Source: Hippasteria phrygiana
Taxonomy: Eukaryota; Echinodermata; Asteroidea; Valvatida; Goniasteridae
Direction of reading: 5' to 3'
Length of the DNA stretch: 64,000 nt
Assembly: GCA_037893225.1 (NCBI GenBank)
Contig: JAZGUH010000195.1
Span: forward strand, 372,001 to 436,000
Part shown: positions 12,291-23,442 of the stretch, piece after piece
Layout of the letters: every line of letters starts with the position of its first letter
Position numbering within the stretch: the first letter of the stretch is position 1
Program-made: the position numbers and the translations under genes
The notes under the pieces: model-generated
What the model was told of the DNA's origin: nothing
Databases searched by the model: none
Seen by the model: only the letters and a program-made list of their open reading frames with translations

Positions 12291-12964
12291 TGTATGGTGT
12301 ACTATAAAGGTCACTAAAACGGCGCGGTGTGTGTCTTTACGCGGCGCGGTAAGTGTCGTTCAGCGGCGCGGTAAGTGTTGTTCAGCGGCGCGGTGAGTGT
12401 CCTTAAGCGGCGCGGTAAGTGTTGTTCAGCGGCGCGGTGAGTGTTGTTCAGCGGCGCGGTAAGTGTTGTTCAGCGGCGCGGTAAGTGTGATTGAGACGCT
12501 GGTGGCAGCAGACTACTGGTCCTTTTCCATCACAGTGCGCCTGCTCAGAACCACGCGCGCATGCTCAGAACTACGCGCGCGTTTTCATAACTTTACTAAA
12601 AAGGACCGGTAGTCTGCTGCCACCAGCGTCTCAACCACACTTACCGCGCCGCTGAACAACACTTACCGCGCCGCTGAACAACACTTACCGCGCCGCTGAA
12701 CAACACTTACCTCGCCGCTTAAGGACACTCACCGCGCCGCTGAACAACACTTACCGCGCCGCTTAAGGACACTCACCGCGCCGCTGAACAACACCCACCG
12801 CGCCGCTGAACGACACCCACCGCGCCGCTGAACGACACCCACCGCGCCGCTTAAGGACACTTACCGCGCCGCTGAACGACACTTACCGCGCCGCTGAACG
12901 ACACTTACCGCGCCACGTAAAGACACACACCGCGCCGTTTTAGTGACCTTTAGTACACCATACA
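12291..12964. mobile_element. Foldback element built of 22-bp units
   Basis: TGTATGGTGTACT at 12,291 pairs with AGTACACCATACA ending at 12,964. Each arm then carries a 22-bp tandem repeat, GCGGCGCGGTAAGTGTTGTT plus CA, with GTGAGTG and CCTTAA variants: about 8 units on the left (12,331-12,488) and about 13 on the right (12,640-12,935). The arms close on an inner inverted pair, GAGACGCTGGTGGCAGCAG (12,492) and its complement (about 12,618-12,636). No ORF of note. The structure resembles foldback-type elements. Confidence 0.8.
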
Positions 12965-13199
12965 AATGTGATCCCGATAATATATGCTAATGCCATTCCG
13001 CAGGCGCCAGTTCCGGACATCGTGACTGTAACCGGTACCCCGTTTCGAGCAAACCCGCAGTCGGCAAGGGGGAAATCATATCGCGGCACCACCGAGGATT
13101 CAGCCGGTCAGGCCGACCAATGGGAAGGCTCGTTGGAAACGGCCAATCGGACATGCCGGAAGGAGGTAGTTCGGTATGTTTCTCGCATCACGGACCAAT
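12965..13199. other. Unassigned 235-bp segment
   Basis: An open frame runs through 12,968-13,288 on +, but its protein shows no recognisable motif and it enters the adjoining repeat. I do not call a gene. Confidence 0.3.
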
Positions 13200-13696
13200 C
13201 GGGAGCCCAGCTAACACATAACGTTGCCACAACGTTTTGCAAAGTTGTGAAATGGTTGTCATTTGGTAACGTTTCACGAGGACGTTAAAGCAACTTTGCT
13301 ACAACATTTGACCGTTCATTTATTGGTTGTAAAAATGTTGTATTTTGGTTATTTTGACAACGTTGTATAAAAATTATCATATCACGTTGCATTAACGTTG
13401 TATGAAGGTTTTTTCATAACGTTGTCATTAAATTGTCAATATCATGTTGTCTTGACGTTGTAGTAAAGTATATTCACGACGTTACTCTGTGGTTGTAATT
13501 ATGACGTTATGATAAAGTTGTATGGAGGTTATTTCATAAACGTTGTTATTAAGTTGTGATAATCACGTTGTAATAATGCTGCAGTTAAGTATTTTCACAA
13601 TGTTGCTACAATGTTGTAATCATGACGTTGCAGTAACGTTGTATCTCGGTGTTTTTATAACGTTATGTTTATGCTGTTAATTTCACGTTGCCATGA
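13200..13696 (+). repeat. ACGTTG-rich repeat, left arm
   Basis: Imperfect repetition of ACGTTGT words spaced every 20-40 bases, beginning near CCCAGCTAACACATAACG. It matches 34,330-34,812 in reverse complement at roughly 95% by eye over about 470 bp. It is interrupted at 13,697 by a different repeat beginning CCCAGCAAACC. Confidence 0.8.
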
Positions 13697-14594
13697 CGTC
13701 CCAGCAAACCATTTAACGTTTTCGGCACGTTTTCTGAACGTTTTCTTATGTTTTGCGGACGTTTCCAAAAACGTTCTTTTGACGAAAGTTTGTGGACAGT
13801 TTTGGACGTTTTAAAAACGTAACTTTGTGACGTTCTAAGAACGTTCTAAGAACTTTCCCAGAACATAAAAAACGTATTAAAAACTTACATACACTAACTA
13901 AATGTCTATTTACTGGAATTAAGCTTCTTTGCCAGATAGTAAGTGCAAATTTTTTTCTTCAGAAATGAATGGAGTGGGAACCAGACTAAATAGGATTACA
14001 CCCACGTGGGACCCTTTTGGGCAGGTCTGGGTTAGCCCTTAAGTGGCCCCCTCAGCCAAAGCTGTATGGGGCCCATCTGGGCAACCTAATTGGGACCACT
14101 CAGTTGCCTATCAAAGGCCCAACAAGGCCACACTTGGGCTTGCCGGCTGGAATTATATATGCAAAGAAACGATATATAAAGCTACGAATGTATACAAATA
14201 CGATAACCTACTACACACCACAAACTAGACATTGTCGTGAGTTACCTTTATATTCAACTTTTCCTGCCATGATAAAGTCATGGTTTTCCATGAACAATTA
14301 CAATATTTGAATACAAAAAGAGATTTAATAAAATTTTCACATATGTTTGCAAAAAATCTATATTAATATGTAAAATTGTTAGAATATTTACACATTATGG
14401 TCAAGAAAGTGTGATTTTGGACTAAACACCAAAATTTAACATGACTTTTGTGAACACAAATTTCCTCAGTTCTGATTGGTCAATTGGTACGTCCAGAAAA
14501 AAAGTTTTCTAAATGTCACAAAGGAACGTTTAATGTTGGTACATTTTGCAACGTCCAAAAAACGTTACGCGAACGTTCTGGAAAAACGTACTAA
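13697..14594 (+). repeat. AACGTT-containing dispersed repeat (segment E)
   Basis: Begins CCCAGCAAACCATTTAACG and carries many AACGTT words. It includes a GTGGCCCCCTCAGCC block at 14,043 and ends near GGAAAAACGTAC. The part from 14,038 to 14,590 recurs at 25,212-25,760 and 27,862-28,410, where TTAA-flanked elements abut both ends. Related tails occur at 17,391-17,450 and 19,010-19,070. Confidence 0.7.
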
Positions 14595-14740
14595 AAGGCC
14601 CTGTCACATAGTAGCGTATAGAGCTAACTTATGCCTAGCGTACATATTTTTTCCCCTAAATTTGGCAAAGTCCAGATACGCGCAAATACGCTCAAATTTG
14701 CGGCCAAAATCTGTCTCTCAACGAACTCCCTGGCGTATAA

Positions 14741-15590
14741 GAATATCATCAGTTCGGTGCTTTCTATGACCAAACCAAATCTCATTTGAATGTGAACACC
14801 AACCTGAATATCATCAGTTCGGTGCTTTCAATGACCAAACAAAATCTCATTTGAATATGAACACCAACCTGAATATCATCTGCTCGGTGCTTTCAATGAC
14901 CAATCTAAATCTCATTTGAATATGAACACCACACCTGAATATCATCAGTTCGGTGCTGTCTATGATCAAACCAAATCTCATTTGAATGTGAACACCAACC
15001 TGAATATCATCAGTTCGGTGCTTTCTATGACCAAACCAGATCTCATTTGAATGTGAACACCAACATTGAATATCATCAGTTCGGCGCTTTCTATGACCAA
15101 ACCAAATCTCATTTGAATGTGAACACCAACCTGAATATCATCAGCTCGGCGCTTTCTATGACCAATCCAAATCTCATTTGAATATGAACACCAACCTGAA
15201 TATCATCAGCTCGGCGCTTTCGGTGTTCACATTCAAATGAGATTTGGTTTGGTCATTGCAGGCACCGAACTGATGATATTCAGGTTGGTGTTCATATTCA
15301 AATGAGATTTGGTTTGGTCATTGAAAGCACCGAACTGATGATATTCAGGTTGGTGTTCACATTCAAATGAGATTTGGTTTGGTCGTAGAAAGCACCGAAC
15401 TGATGATATTCAGATTCAAATGAGATTTGGTTTGGTTAGAGAAAGCATGTATAGCGCGTTGATGATATTCAGGTTGGTGTTAACATTGAGATGAGATTTT
15501 GTTTGGTCATAGAAAGCAGTGCGTTGATGGTGTTCATGTGTTTTGTTCACATTGAGATGACATTTGGTTTGGTCATAACCACCCTGCTGG
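14741..15590. repeat. Inverted array of 66-bp units
   Basis: About seven direct units containing ATCATCAGTTCGGTGCTTTC and CAAATCTCATTTGAATGTG run from 14,741 to about 15,218. About five units in the opposite orientation then run to 15,590. The switch falls in GCGCTTTCGGTGTTCAC near 15,219, so the whole block is a long stem with almost no loop. Confidence 0.85.
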
Positions 15591-15601
15591 TCAGGCATAA
15601 G

Positions 15602-16265
15602 GCCTTTTCACACTAGAGCGCCGAACCCCTCGCCCCGGGGCCGCCCCGGCGTTTTCACCCCCGAGTTCAACCCCGCGTCGTTTCACACTCGTTTCGCGCA
15701 AACCTACCTCAGCCAACCCCGGGGAGAGCTCGCCCCGGGGTTGGGCATGAGCGTTTCACACTAGTTTGTATTTAATCGACCCCAGATGGCCAGTAAATTC
15801 CTAACTTCCTCCTCGCTGAAAATAATTCCTGAGATTCCGGGAACACAATGACCAGCACAAAAGAGGGGGGGGGGGGGGGGGTGCCTCTGCCACATATTGT
15901 GCTTCAGAATAATGGCGATGAGCTTTCGGCCAAGCTGTATACAATTAACAATAGCGCGCGCTTTGACAGGACCTTTGGAATTATTTTGTCGAGACCACCT
16001 GTTTCTCAACCGGGTTGTACGAAACCCTGCACGCGGGGCGACGTTTCACACTAGCCATTTCGCCCTGGGGCCACCCCCGAGATCGGTCTCGCCCCGGGTT
16101 GAAAAATCTCACCCCTGGCCTGGAGCAGGGGTGAGTTCGCCCTGGGGCGAGACCAATCTCGGGGGTGGCCCCGGGGCGAAAATGGCTAGTGTAAAACGTC
16201 GCACATTCTCACCCCCGCGTTGCCCCGGGGCCGCCCCCGAGATTTTGTCTAGTGTGAAAAGGCCT
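15602..16265. mobile_element. GC-rich foldback MITE
   Basis: The terminal inverted repeats are GGCCTTTTCACACTAG (15,602) and CTAGTGTGAAAAGGCC (ending about 16,264). The interior repeats CGCCCCGGGG and CACCCCCGAGAT words. An inner inverted pair spans about 16,051-16,193 with CTAGCCATTTCGCCCTGGGG at its left end. A run of about 18 G sits at 15,866-15,883. Non-coding. Confidence 0.75.
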
Positions 16266-17390
16266 ATTGTTCAGATGTCAGGCCGGACCTAATATGCCTG
16301 ACCCATCTCTCTCTCCCTCCCCGCCCCAGAGACACACATACATTTTTTGCATTATGACATTTGCATCTGCTCTTTAGTTAAAAAGAAATATAGCTAGAAA
16401 CGAAACAAATGAAAATACATTAAAAAAACCACTAAAGCCACCGTGAGCATCCATTTAGAAATAGAAAGTTATATTAGTTTTGTAATTGAGGCGGTTATTT
16501 TTCAGTCCTTGTTTTTATTCTTCTATTTGTTTTCCTTTCCTTTTGTTTCCTTTTTTTAAATTGCTCTTGTTTTGCTTGAATTAGTTTTTGGTGGCATAAT
16601 TTGTCTGCAGTCGGCTTAGGTTGACAATCTTATTCAAAATAAAAGAAACAAATACCACTAAACAATGAATTTAAAACAAATTGTGGATAACGATTAAATT
16701 GAGAACGGATAAAATTTGCACTCCTAAACTGTGAAACCTTATTTGTCTATTCTTCTCTAATGAAAATAAACAGGTTCGTGTCGACAGCCACTCAACCAAA
16801 CCTATATTCAAATCACATTTCTTTACGCGCCCAATTCATAATCTGTGATACACAATGCTACGCGTTGCAGTTGAACAATGTCATGTACCGGTGGTACGAG
16901 ATTGACTGGTGGCATGTGCATGCGTCTCTTGGAAAAGCTCTTTTGTATAACATGCATATTTATTAAGCTCAATAAAGACAACGGTCACAATTGGGTGGGG
17001 CCTATGGTGTAGAGCTTCTCATTGGGCGATAATGGGTCCTTACGTCGCTACGGTCCTACGTACGTTCAAAACGAAGGATCACTAGTAGGAAGAACAGCGG
17101 ACGAAGAAGAAACGTACATCCAACGTGCGAAACGTTCACACAGCAAATGCTCAACGTATACATAGCGTATTGATCTGATCATCAGTACGTTGTCACACGC
17201 TCAACATTTTGAACATGTCCAAAATTAAAAATCGACCCCAGCGTACGTCTGCGAACCCCTACGAACAGCTAACGAATACAACGTATGTCAAACGTGTCAC
17301 GAACGAATGGCAACTTACGCGAACGTACACCCACATTTCAAAAAACATTGGGCATACGTTGGCTCTATACGGTACTATGTGACAGGGGCT
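16266..17390. other. Unassigned interior of the TAA-flanked element
   Basis: AT-rich, with no recognisable gene up to about 17,000. From 17,040 the sequence becomes rich in ACGTACG and CAACGTA words leading to the right end. A small open frame at 16,760-16,966 shows no recognisable motif. Confidence 0.4.
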
Positions 17391-18035
17391 TAAGACCTCC
17401 GAGTTATACGTAAACTGAAACGTTTAAGACACGTTTTAAAAACGTTTTTGAAGGCGAAGACTTTGCGTATCCTAATTCCTTATGGGTTGCGCATTGACAT
17501 TTCTTTCATACGCACAATAAGCACCTCATATGCATCTCAATCGTTTTGTGTAAGTTTTATGTACGCAGGCATGCGCACAGTACGGCCCAGTACGCCGGAT
17601 AGTTTTCGGCAAGCACAAAACTACGCTGCGTACGCTGTTACGCAGGTCATAAGTTATAAATACGCAGCGCATCGGTCCCGCATCGGTCGAGCGCGGTACG
17701 AATACGCTTTGTGTTCGTGGGGGATAAGCGGTTCATACGCGGTAATACGCTGACCTCCCGGCACGCACCCCGTCAGCGTATGAGCCGCGTACATTGGACG
17801 TATACATAACGTACTTGCAGCGCAGATACGTCGGCATTCGCTATGCGTGCGTTGTATTGCACGAATTAGTACCGTTGGTCCTGCGATCGGGCAGCGCATT
17901 GTACTTATTTGTAACTTATGAGAAACGCAAAGACAGCGTACAGATAGCGTACTTGCCGTACATCCAGGGTACACTCGAGATTTAGTATAAATATGATGGC
18001 TCCTCTACACTCCAGGGTGAACAGACCTCCTGAAG

Positions 18036-18248
18036 ATGGCAGATCCAGGCCGGCACCGGCGAGAACACATGATTGCTGTCATCCAACACCAGCATGACAT
18101 CATGAACCTGCAGCTCCATCTCCTTCGTCAAAGAAGAGAGAGAAGAATAAGAAGAAGAGCGCGCCGAAGAATCGCCTGGGTCCGGCCATGGATAGGGAGA
18201 AGACATCAGTTTGGGGTCTATGATAAACTGATGGTGGAGCGTCCATGA
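18036..18248 (+). pseudogene. HARBI1-like transposase, N-terminal fragment
   Basis: The start ATG at 18,036 gives a 70-codon frame. It has a basic stretch (RRRARRR) followed by IAWVRPWIGRRHQFGVYDKL, a motif seen near the N-terminus of PIF/Harbinger transposases (family knowledge). The frame ends at 18,248, only three bases into the next fragment and in a different frame. The helical region that normally lies between these two parts, over a hundred residues, is absent, which points to an internal deletion. Confidence 0.6.
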
Positions 18249-18781
18249 AGTTTGCTTGGCGAGTACCACACAACACCATCTCTGTGGTCGTCCGAGAGGT
18301 CTGCGAAGCCATCATAGCAGAGTACCTGGATGAGCTGATGGTCTGCCCATGTACACCCAAGCAATGGCGCCATGTAGCTGACAGGTACTACCAGAAGTGG
18401 AACTTCCCCCACACCTGTGGTGCCATAGATGGAAAGCACGTGGCCCTCCGCTGTCCTCCCTGTAGTGGTTCCATGTACTACAACTACAAGGGCTTTTACT
18501 CCATCTTGCTCTTTGCCATGGTCGACGCGGACTACAAGTTCCTCTGGGCAGATATTGGCGGCTTGGGGTCAGCATCCGACGCCCAGGTCTTCAATAACAG
18601 TGAACTCAAGGAGTGCATTGGTGATGGTACCATCAGCTTCCCAGATCCTGAGTCTCTCCCCAACGACACCCAAGATGTTCCCTACTTCATCGTTGGAGAC
18701 GAGCGGCGGAAATGCGGCGGGAATACGCTCGGAATACGCTCGGCATTCATCGGAAGTGCGTCAGGCATGCGGTCGGGATAA
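18245..18781 (+). pseudogene. HARBI1-like DDE transposase, central fragment
   Basis: A PIF/Harbinger transposase (DDE_Tnp_4 family) that would cut and paste its element. It begins in FAWRVPHNTISVVVREVCEA, with the first catalytic Asp in CGAIDGKHV (about residue 62). There follow YKGFYSILLFAMVDADYKFL and the family signature GGLGSASDAQVF. It reaches VPYFIVGDE, where the second catalytic Asp lies, and then runs into TE sequence (RRKCGG). The C-terminal third with the catalytic Glu is missing. Truncated at both ends and certainly inactive; family assignment is strong. Confidence 0.8.
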
Positions 18782-19481
18782 GTAGGGTGCGTCCGAAATA
18801 CGCTCGGCATGCGCACTGCATACGCAGCTATTCGCAGCAGTAAAATCGTGTTGCGCACTGCATACGCAACTCATACGCACCTCATACGCAATAGATGCGC
18901 TGAATTCGTTACTTATACGCTAGATGTGCGTCGCACATAAGTCATAATAATTGAAAAATTTCAAAATTTTGAGCGTACGGCTGCGTATTGAAAAATTTTG
19001 TTAGAACGTCCTGGAAAAACCTCTGAATTGTACGTAATCAGCAACGTTTTATACGCGTTTTAAAAACGTCCTTTTAGGGAGATTGCAAAACTATTACGGA
19101 CGGATACGTAAATGACCTACAGAACTACGTATCCTCCCAAAATCACTGGAATGAATAATTATTGGCTATCGGTAGCGTATCCGAGTATGCAATTGGTCAG
19201 TGATGGTCCCGCTTTTCACAAGTAGGAGCGCTTGGCAATTTCCATAATAATGAGAGGCACACGTAATTACTGACAAAAGAAATAAAGATGGAGAGGTCCC
19301 CAACTCTCGCTAGCCACCTGGAAATTTCCATAATAATACTCTTGTGATAGTGTATGGAAGGATAACTTCATCATTGTTATCACTGGAGATGGTTTTCACC
19401 GTTTCTATTCATTTTAATCTTTTACAAGCCAGATGTGATTTAGTATCGCCAAGTACAGTAAACTTTGACTGTATCGCCACG

Positions 19482-20197
19482 ATGGCAGACAGAGCAGTTG
19501 CAAGGGGTCGCTTTGTAATGAGTGACCAAGAGAAGAGAGTAATTCGTAGAGGATGGCTGGTACACAGAAATAACTATGTCCGCTTGTTGGCTTATGTTAG
19601 GGAGCACATACCACAGCACTTGCAGCACATATATGCTGGGAGAAGAAACGCAGCCCTTCGTCGACGAATACGTGATTTTGCTACACGTGAATTACAAGAG
19701 TAAGTTTTCTAGCCTTATACGGGACACAAAAATTCGTCTGAGAAGTTGCCACTGCAGTTTTGGATATTAATAATATTTTGCATTACAATTTTAGCGCAGT
19801 TGAAGAAAGGGCCCAGGAGATGCGACACGCGGGGAGGCCAGTAGCACCGTGGCGACATGTTGATGAGGCACCAAATGCTGCCCCACCCCTGGACGACGAA
19901 CTAAATCCCGCCCCACCACCGGAAGAACAAGTAGAAGATCCACCGGACAATTTACCAGCTCCTAGACCGCCTTCACCACCTCTTGAGAATGAGTTATTGG
20001 TCGCCCCACCCATCCCTCTGCCCGAAGAACCTCAAGTTGGCAATGACGGTGATGTAGAAGGAGGTGTCCGAAGGCGGATACCGCTATGGCAACTAGCAAG
20101 GCGAAATCAGGAGCGCTACGCAGACTTGTTGGACGCACATGAGAGGCGTATGGAAAGGGTGGAGCGCATCCTTGATGCAATTGAGGATGCTTTATAG
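19482..20197 (+). CDS. Accessory transposon protein, two exons, 206 aa
   Basis: Exon 1 (19,482-19,699) starts MADRAVARGRFVMSDQEKR and contains a basic helical stretch with NAALRRRIRD. The donor GTAAGT begins at 19,700 and the acceptor TTTTAG ends at 19,794. The 95-bp intron leaves a single frame of 207 codons including the stop. Exon 2 (19,795-20,197) has a proline/acidic linker (PPLDDELNPAPPPEEQ) and ends in a charged, probably coiled-coil tail (ERRMERVERILDAIEDAL). I recognise no named domain. Its place opposite the transposase suggests the DNA-binding or accessory role played by the Myb-like protein in Harbinger elements. A related exon occurs at 32,038-31,862. Confidence 0.7.
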
Positions 20198-20754
20198 GGT
20201 TATAAAAGTATATCGTTGGATATGCATACGTCGGACTTTTTGGTTTTTATTTTCAGCCATGCTGATTTTAAAGAAGAAATAACGAACATGGTTACTGTTT
20301 TTTTTATTAAACTTTCCAGCTCCGTACAGCATTATCCCGTTTTATTGTCAAACGTTTGTCAAACACAACTAGGAAGAATCCTTGACCGACCTTGGCCAAG
20401 GTGCTAAAAACCATGTATGTTGTTGCGAAATTCTAATCATATTTTCAGGATCATGAGAAAGCAATAAAAGTCTTGTTTGTATACAAATTCACTGAATCTC
20501 TTTATGCCGTTAAATTGTTCATAGACAGGTAGACAACCCTTGTAATTCTTTAGAATAATATATAATCAGATAACCAGCCGCCTAAGCTACATCATAAACA
20601 CTAGTTCATTGTTTTGAAATTCGGGTTAAAAGTACAATGGCTAATGTGAAACACCGTGAAAAACAAGAGGGCAGTTTGTCATTAATGAACACAAATTAAT
20701 CTTAGCAATACTGTATCCATTAAGCCACCGGGCCTTAAAAGAGGCTGTACCATC
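20198..20754. other. Intergenic gap between the two convergent transposon genes
   Basis: 3' region of the accessory gene; AATAAA-type words (GCAATAAAAG at 20,461) could serve polyadenylation. The transposase stop lies at 20,755 on the other strand. Nothing else recognised. Confidence 0.5.
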
Positions 20755-22537
20755 TTAACGAAGTTGGCTGCAAAATGTAATATGGCGCTGAGCCAGACAA
20801 ACGCACACATCAGCAATTAAGGAAAACACATCCCGACTGTTTCTGTACCTCCCTTGCAAAATTCTGTAAGTCTTCAGGTGCCGGATAGTGTGCTCGATGG
20901 AAACTCGATAAGACGCATGTTCCTTATTAAAAATCATCCGTCTGTCCCTCTCATCTTCATCTCCACGAAGTTGGTGTGCCTTCCAAGGAGTCAGCAGTGG
21001 ATCTTCGTGTGGATAGATTCCATCAGCCAGGAGGTAGGCGCCCTGGGGAAGATGCAGCGTCCTCTGGTGTCCAATATCCGGTAGCAGGCGAAACTGGGTG
21101 GCATCATTGGTGTGTCCGAGGAAGCCAGACTGTAAAGGAGCACCATTTATTTAAAATACAATTTAAAAAAAAGTCGGATGCGGTGGAATCACAGTGAGCA
21201 GATGCCTGGCGAGGTTGAACTTGTTAGATGTGGATCTACACCCAGAAAGATTAACAATCTGCTGTGAAATGCAGTTGGACAATTACTGATTCTGTACTGG
21301 AAGACAATGGTGGCATGGGTTATACACTGTTGCCCATAAAGTTGGAAGACAATATTTGTTTCCAATGATTCCAGTGGCGTCGCACGAGGCATAGCTAACT
21401 TCTGGGTCAAATTTGGTTGAAAATTGTACAGCCACTTCCGAAAACGTGGATTTATTGCATACAGACTTTAAGCAGGAATTGGAAAACACATATTTTTTTA
21501 TATTTTTAGCGCCAAACAAAGGGCCATGTTACGTAATGGAATGGAATGGAATGTAGTGTAATGGACTGTTATGCATGAATTTATTTCACCTGGGTCATTT
21601 TGACTCATGTAATCACTGCACCTGGTCAAAAGTGATTTAAACTGACATGTTTAAATATGAATAAACAGAGGAATGAGTCTGAAAACATATTCCAACTTTA
21701 CAGGGAAGTGTACATTTATTACTACCAGTAATGGTATACTCACATGCAAAAACCGAATATTTCTCTTTGAGTCGGCAATAATCTGCGTTTGAAGGCAATG
21801 ACGATGCCGGTGTCCGCTGTAATACAAGTGCTGATTTTCCTCTGGACTTCATGAAACGTGCCGTCGATCGTACCCACGCCATTAGGGAATGGCTCCCACA
21901 CATTTCGCATTTCATTCCACTCCGCTTCGTCTGGCCAGACGATTCCACTGGTCAGTTTATTCCACAGAACCTCTGTGACCGACTTTGTTATCCTCAACGC
22001 GGTGCTCTCACTGACATCAAACAAAACCGACAGCGAATTAAAGTCCGGATATTTACGGAGCCAGATTAATGTCATTAGTAGTCGGTTCTGTTCATCTAGT
22101 AAGGGGTTCCTTCCATTGCCCTCCCTCTCCTGAAGGTAAGTTCGTATGAACTCTAACAGCTGCCTAAAAGAGGCTACGGTCTCCCCAGTCTCTCGCCAAA
22201 AAGATCTAGGATGGTTCTGCAGAGTGCTGAAAACGTCCCTTCCTCGGAATTCAATTGTTGGCTGTGTGAATATCAGTTCGTTAAACCTTGGCGGTACAAT
22301 GGGCACCATGGGTAAACCCACTCCCAAGATTGAGTATAATTCAACGATTTCAGTTTCGAATTGTCCATAATATGGCGGCGGCAAAGTACTCACTTCGGCC
22401 GTACAAACAGCAGCAACTTTTCGCAGCATTTCCATTTTGCAATAAATGCAGTCAACAGCAGTGGTCAATTGTCGGAGGACGTTGTCTGTAATGCTGTGGA
22501 ATGGAAAGGGTGTTAAACAAGTAACACACACCCACAC
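20755..22537 (-). pseudogene. HTH + DDE_Tnp_4 transposase, two exons, one frameshift
   Basis: A cut-and-paste transposase. Exon 1 (about 22,537-21,744) has an N-terminal region, then a helix-turn-helix block (NRLLMTLIWLRKYPDFNSLS, VSESTALRITKSV), then the first catalytic Asp in VGTIDGTFHEV. One base is lost just after this near 21,838; past it the frame reads YYSGHRHRHCLQTQIIADSK to a GTGAGT donor at 21,743. The intron ends with TTTACAG at 21,130. Exon 2 (21,129-20,755, 125 codons) is intact: SGFLGHTNDATQF, second Asp in AYLLADGIYPHED, Glu in YRVSIEHTIRHLK, stop at 20,755. Start choice is uncertain: the methionine in MEMLRKVAAV (about 22,435) may be the true start. The single frameshift makes this copy inactive unless it is a sequencing error. 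Confidence 0.8.
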
Positions 22538-22554
22538 ACACAGTCATGTAAACG

Positions 22555-22960
22555 GGTGCAATCGTGGACCTCCCATTGTTCCTCTTTTGTTTATACTCTA
22601 ACTTTTTCGGAAGGCCTCCCATTGGTTTTGTACACGATTTTCAATCGTGGACGTTAGGTCAAACGTGGACCCCTTTGTCTGCGCCCGAATTCTTTTGTCC
22701 TAGGTCCACGATTGCCGGCATATACAAACTCACACATCCGCGTTTTTGCATCCCTGTGGAGATCCCTGGGCATTGTTCTCCCCTTTGTCCCTGTACTTAA
22801 GCAAACCCCCATAGACTTTGTACACAAAATTCCTTGTGGAGACAACCTAACCCATAGAATTGCCCTGTAGAGACCTATTCAGTCCCTTTGTTCGCATTGT
22901 GTTCATGTCTCCACAGGGTACGGAATATCTCTCCACACACACTCCCATCATAGAAACCCT
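22555..22960. repeat. Dispersed repeat with GTCCACGATTG words
   Basis: The right part of the two-gene element contains blocks such as CAATCGTGGACGTTAGG, CTAGGTCCACGATTGCCGG and TTGTACACGATTTTCAATCG. Related blocks occur at 33,450-33,800, 50,985-51,110 and 52,520-52,730, inside other elements. The role is unknown; they may be subterminal binding repeats. Confidence 0.55.
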
Positions 22961-23442
22961 TTGTTAGAGCCCAGTAAGCGCCATCCAATCAGCATGCACA
23001 TTGCGATACCTTATCGGGTACGTAACCTACGTATCCGTCCGTAATAGTTTTGCAATCTCCCTTTTAAGACGAAGACGTAAGTGACCTAGTAGAACCTAAC
23101 CAAAACGTTTTTTTAACGTTTTGTGTTTTGGGGTTGCAGTTAAATATAAGTACTTAAAGGGGCTGTGTCGTCGCGCCATCTCGCGTTAACGAATCAAATA
23201 TTGGAGTGCGCCCCCTTGCGCTTCATTTCGGTTATGTACTTTTTTTAACCATCCGTTTGTTATGGCTGTTCTGAGAATTGGCTTTAGGAAACTGCACCCC
23301 CTGAAACACGCATGCATGTCCAGCGTCTGCGTACTGAAATACACATACGTGTACACACATACTTATAAACAAGTAGCACACATCGTGGCACTCAGTTCAT
23401 TAAGAGTAAGATTATTAGAAAAAACGTTCAAATTTCATTCAC

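Larger units (their letters stand above)
14595..17390. mobile_element. TAA-flanked TIR element (CCCTGTCACATAG ends)
   Basis: The left end reads AAGGCCCTGTCACATAGTA and the right end TACTATGTGACAGGGGCT. Both are flanked by TAA (14,592-14,594 and 17,391-17,393), a PIF/Harbinger-type duplication. The flanking sequence joins to a tail related to that at 19,010. The interior holds no transposase and two smaller foldback structures (14,741-15,590 and 15,602-16,265). Confidence 0.7.
17391..19071 (+). mobile_element. Harbinger-type element remnant
   Basis: The region is rich in TACGC words and carries a damaged transposase gene (next two entries). It sits between two copies of the same tail sequence (GTTATACGTAAACTGAAACG at 17,403 and GTACGTAATCAGCAACG at 19,030). 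I could not fix its own terminal repeats. Confidence 0.5.
19077..23061. mobile_element. Two-gene DNA transposon (ISL2EU/IS4EU-like, Harbinger group)
   Basis: The terminal inverted repeats match perfectly for about 34 bp, starting GGGAGATTGCAAAACTATT and continuing through ACGGACGGATACGTA. They are flanked by TTTTA at 19,072-19,076 and 23,062-23,066. Inside, a spliced accessory gene reads right (19,482-20,197) and a spliced DDE transposase reads left (22,537-20,755), tail to tail. Only one frameshift is seen in the transposase, so the copy is young. The transposase domain order (HTH_Tnp_4 then DDE_Tnp_4) points to the Harbinger-related ISL2EU/IS4EU groups. The 5-bp duplication is unusual for that group. 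Confidence 0.75.

Noticed and set aside
12968..13288. 106-codon ORF as a host exon
   Set aside because: It runs into the ACGTTG repeat, has no recognisable motif and no clear splice context.
17448..18000. Start of a separate gene in the TACGC-rich region
   Set aside because: The open frames on both strands come from palindromic TACGC/GCGTA words, with no domain.
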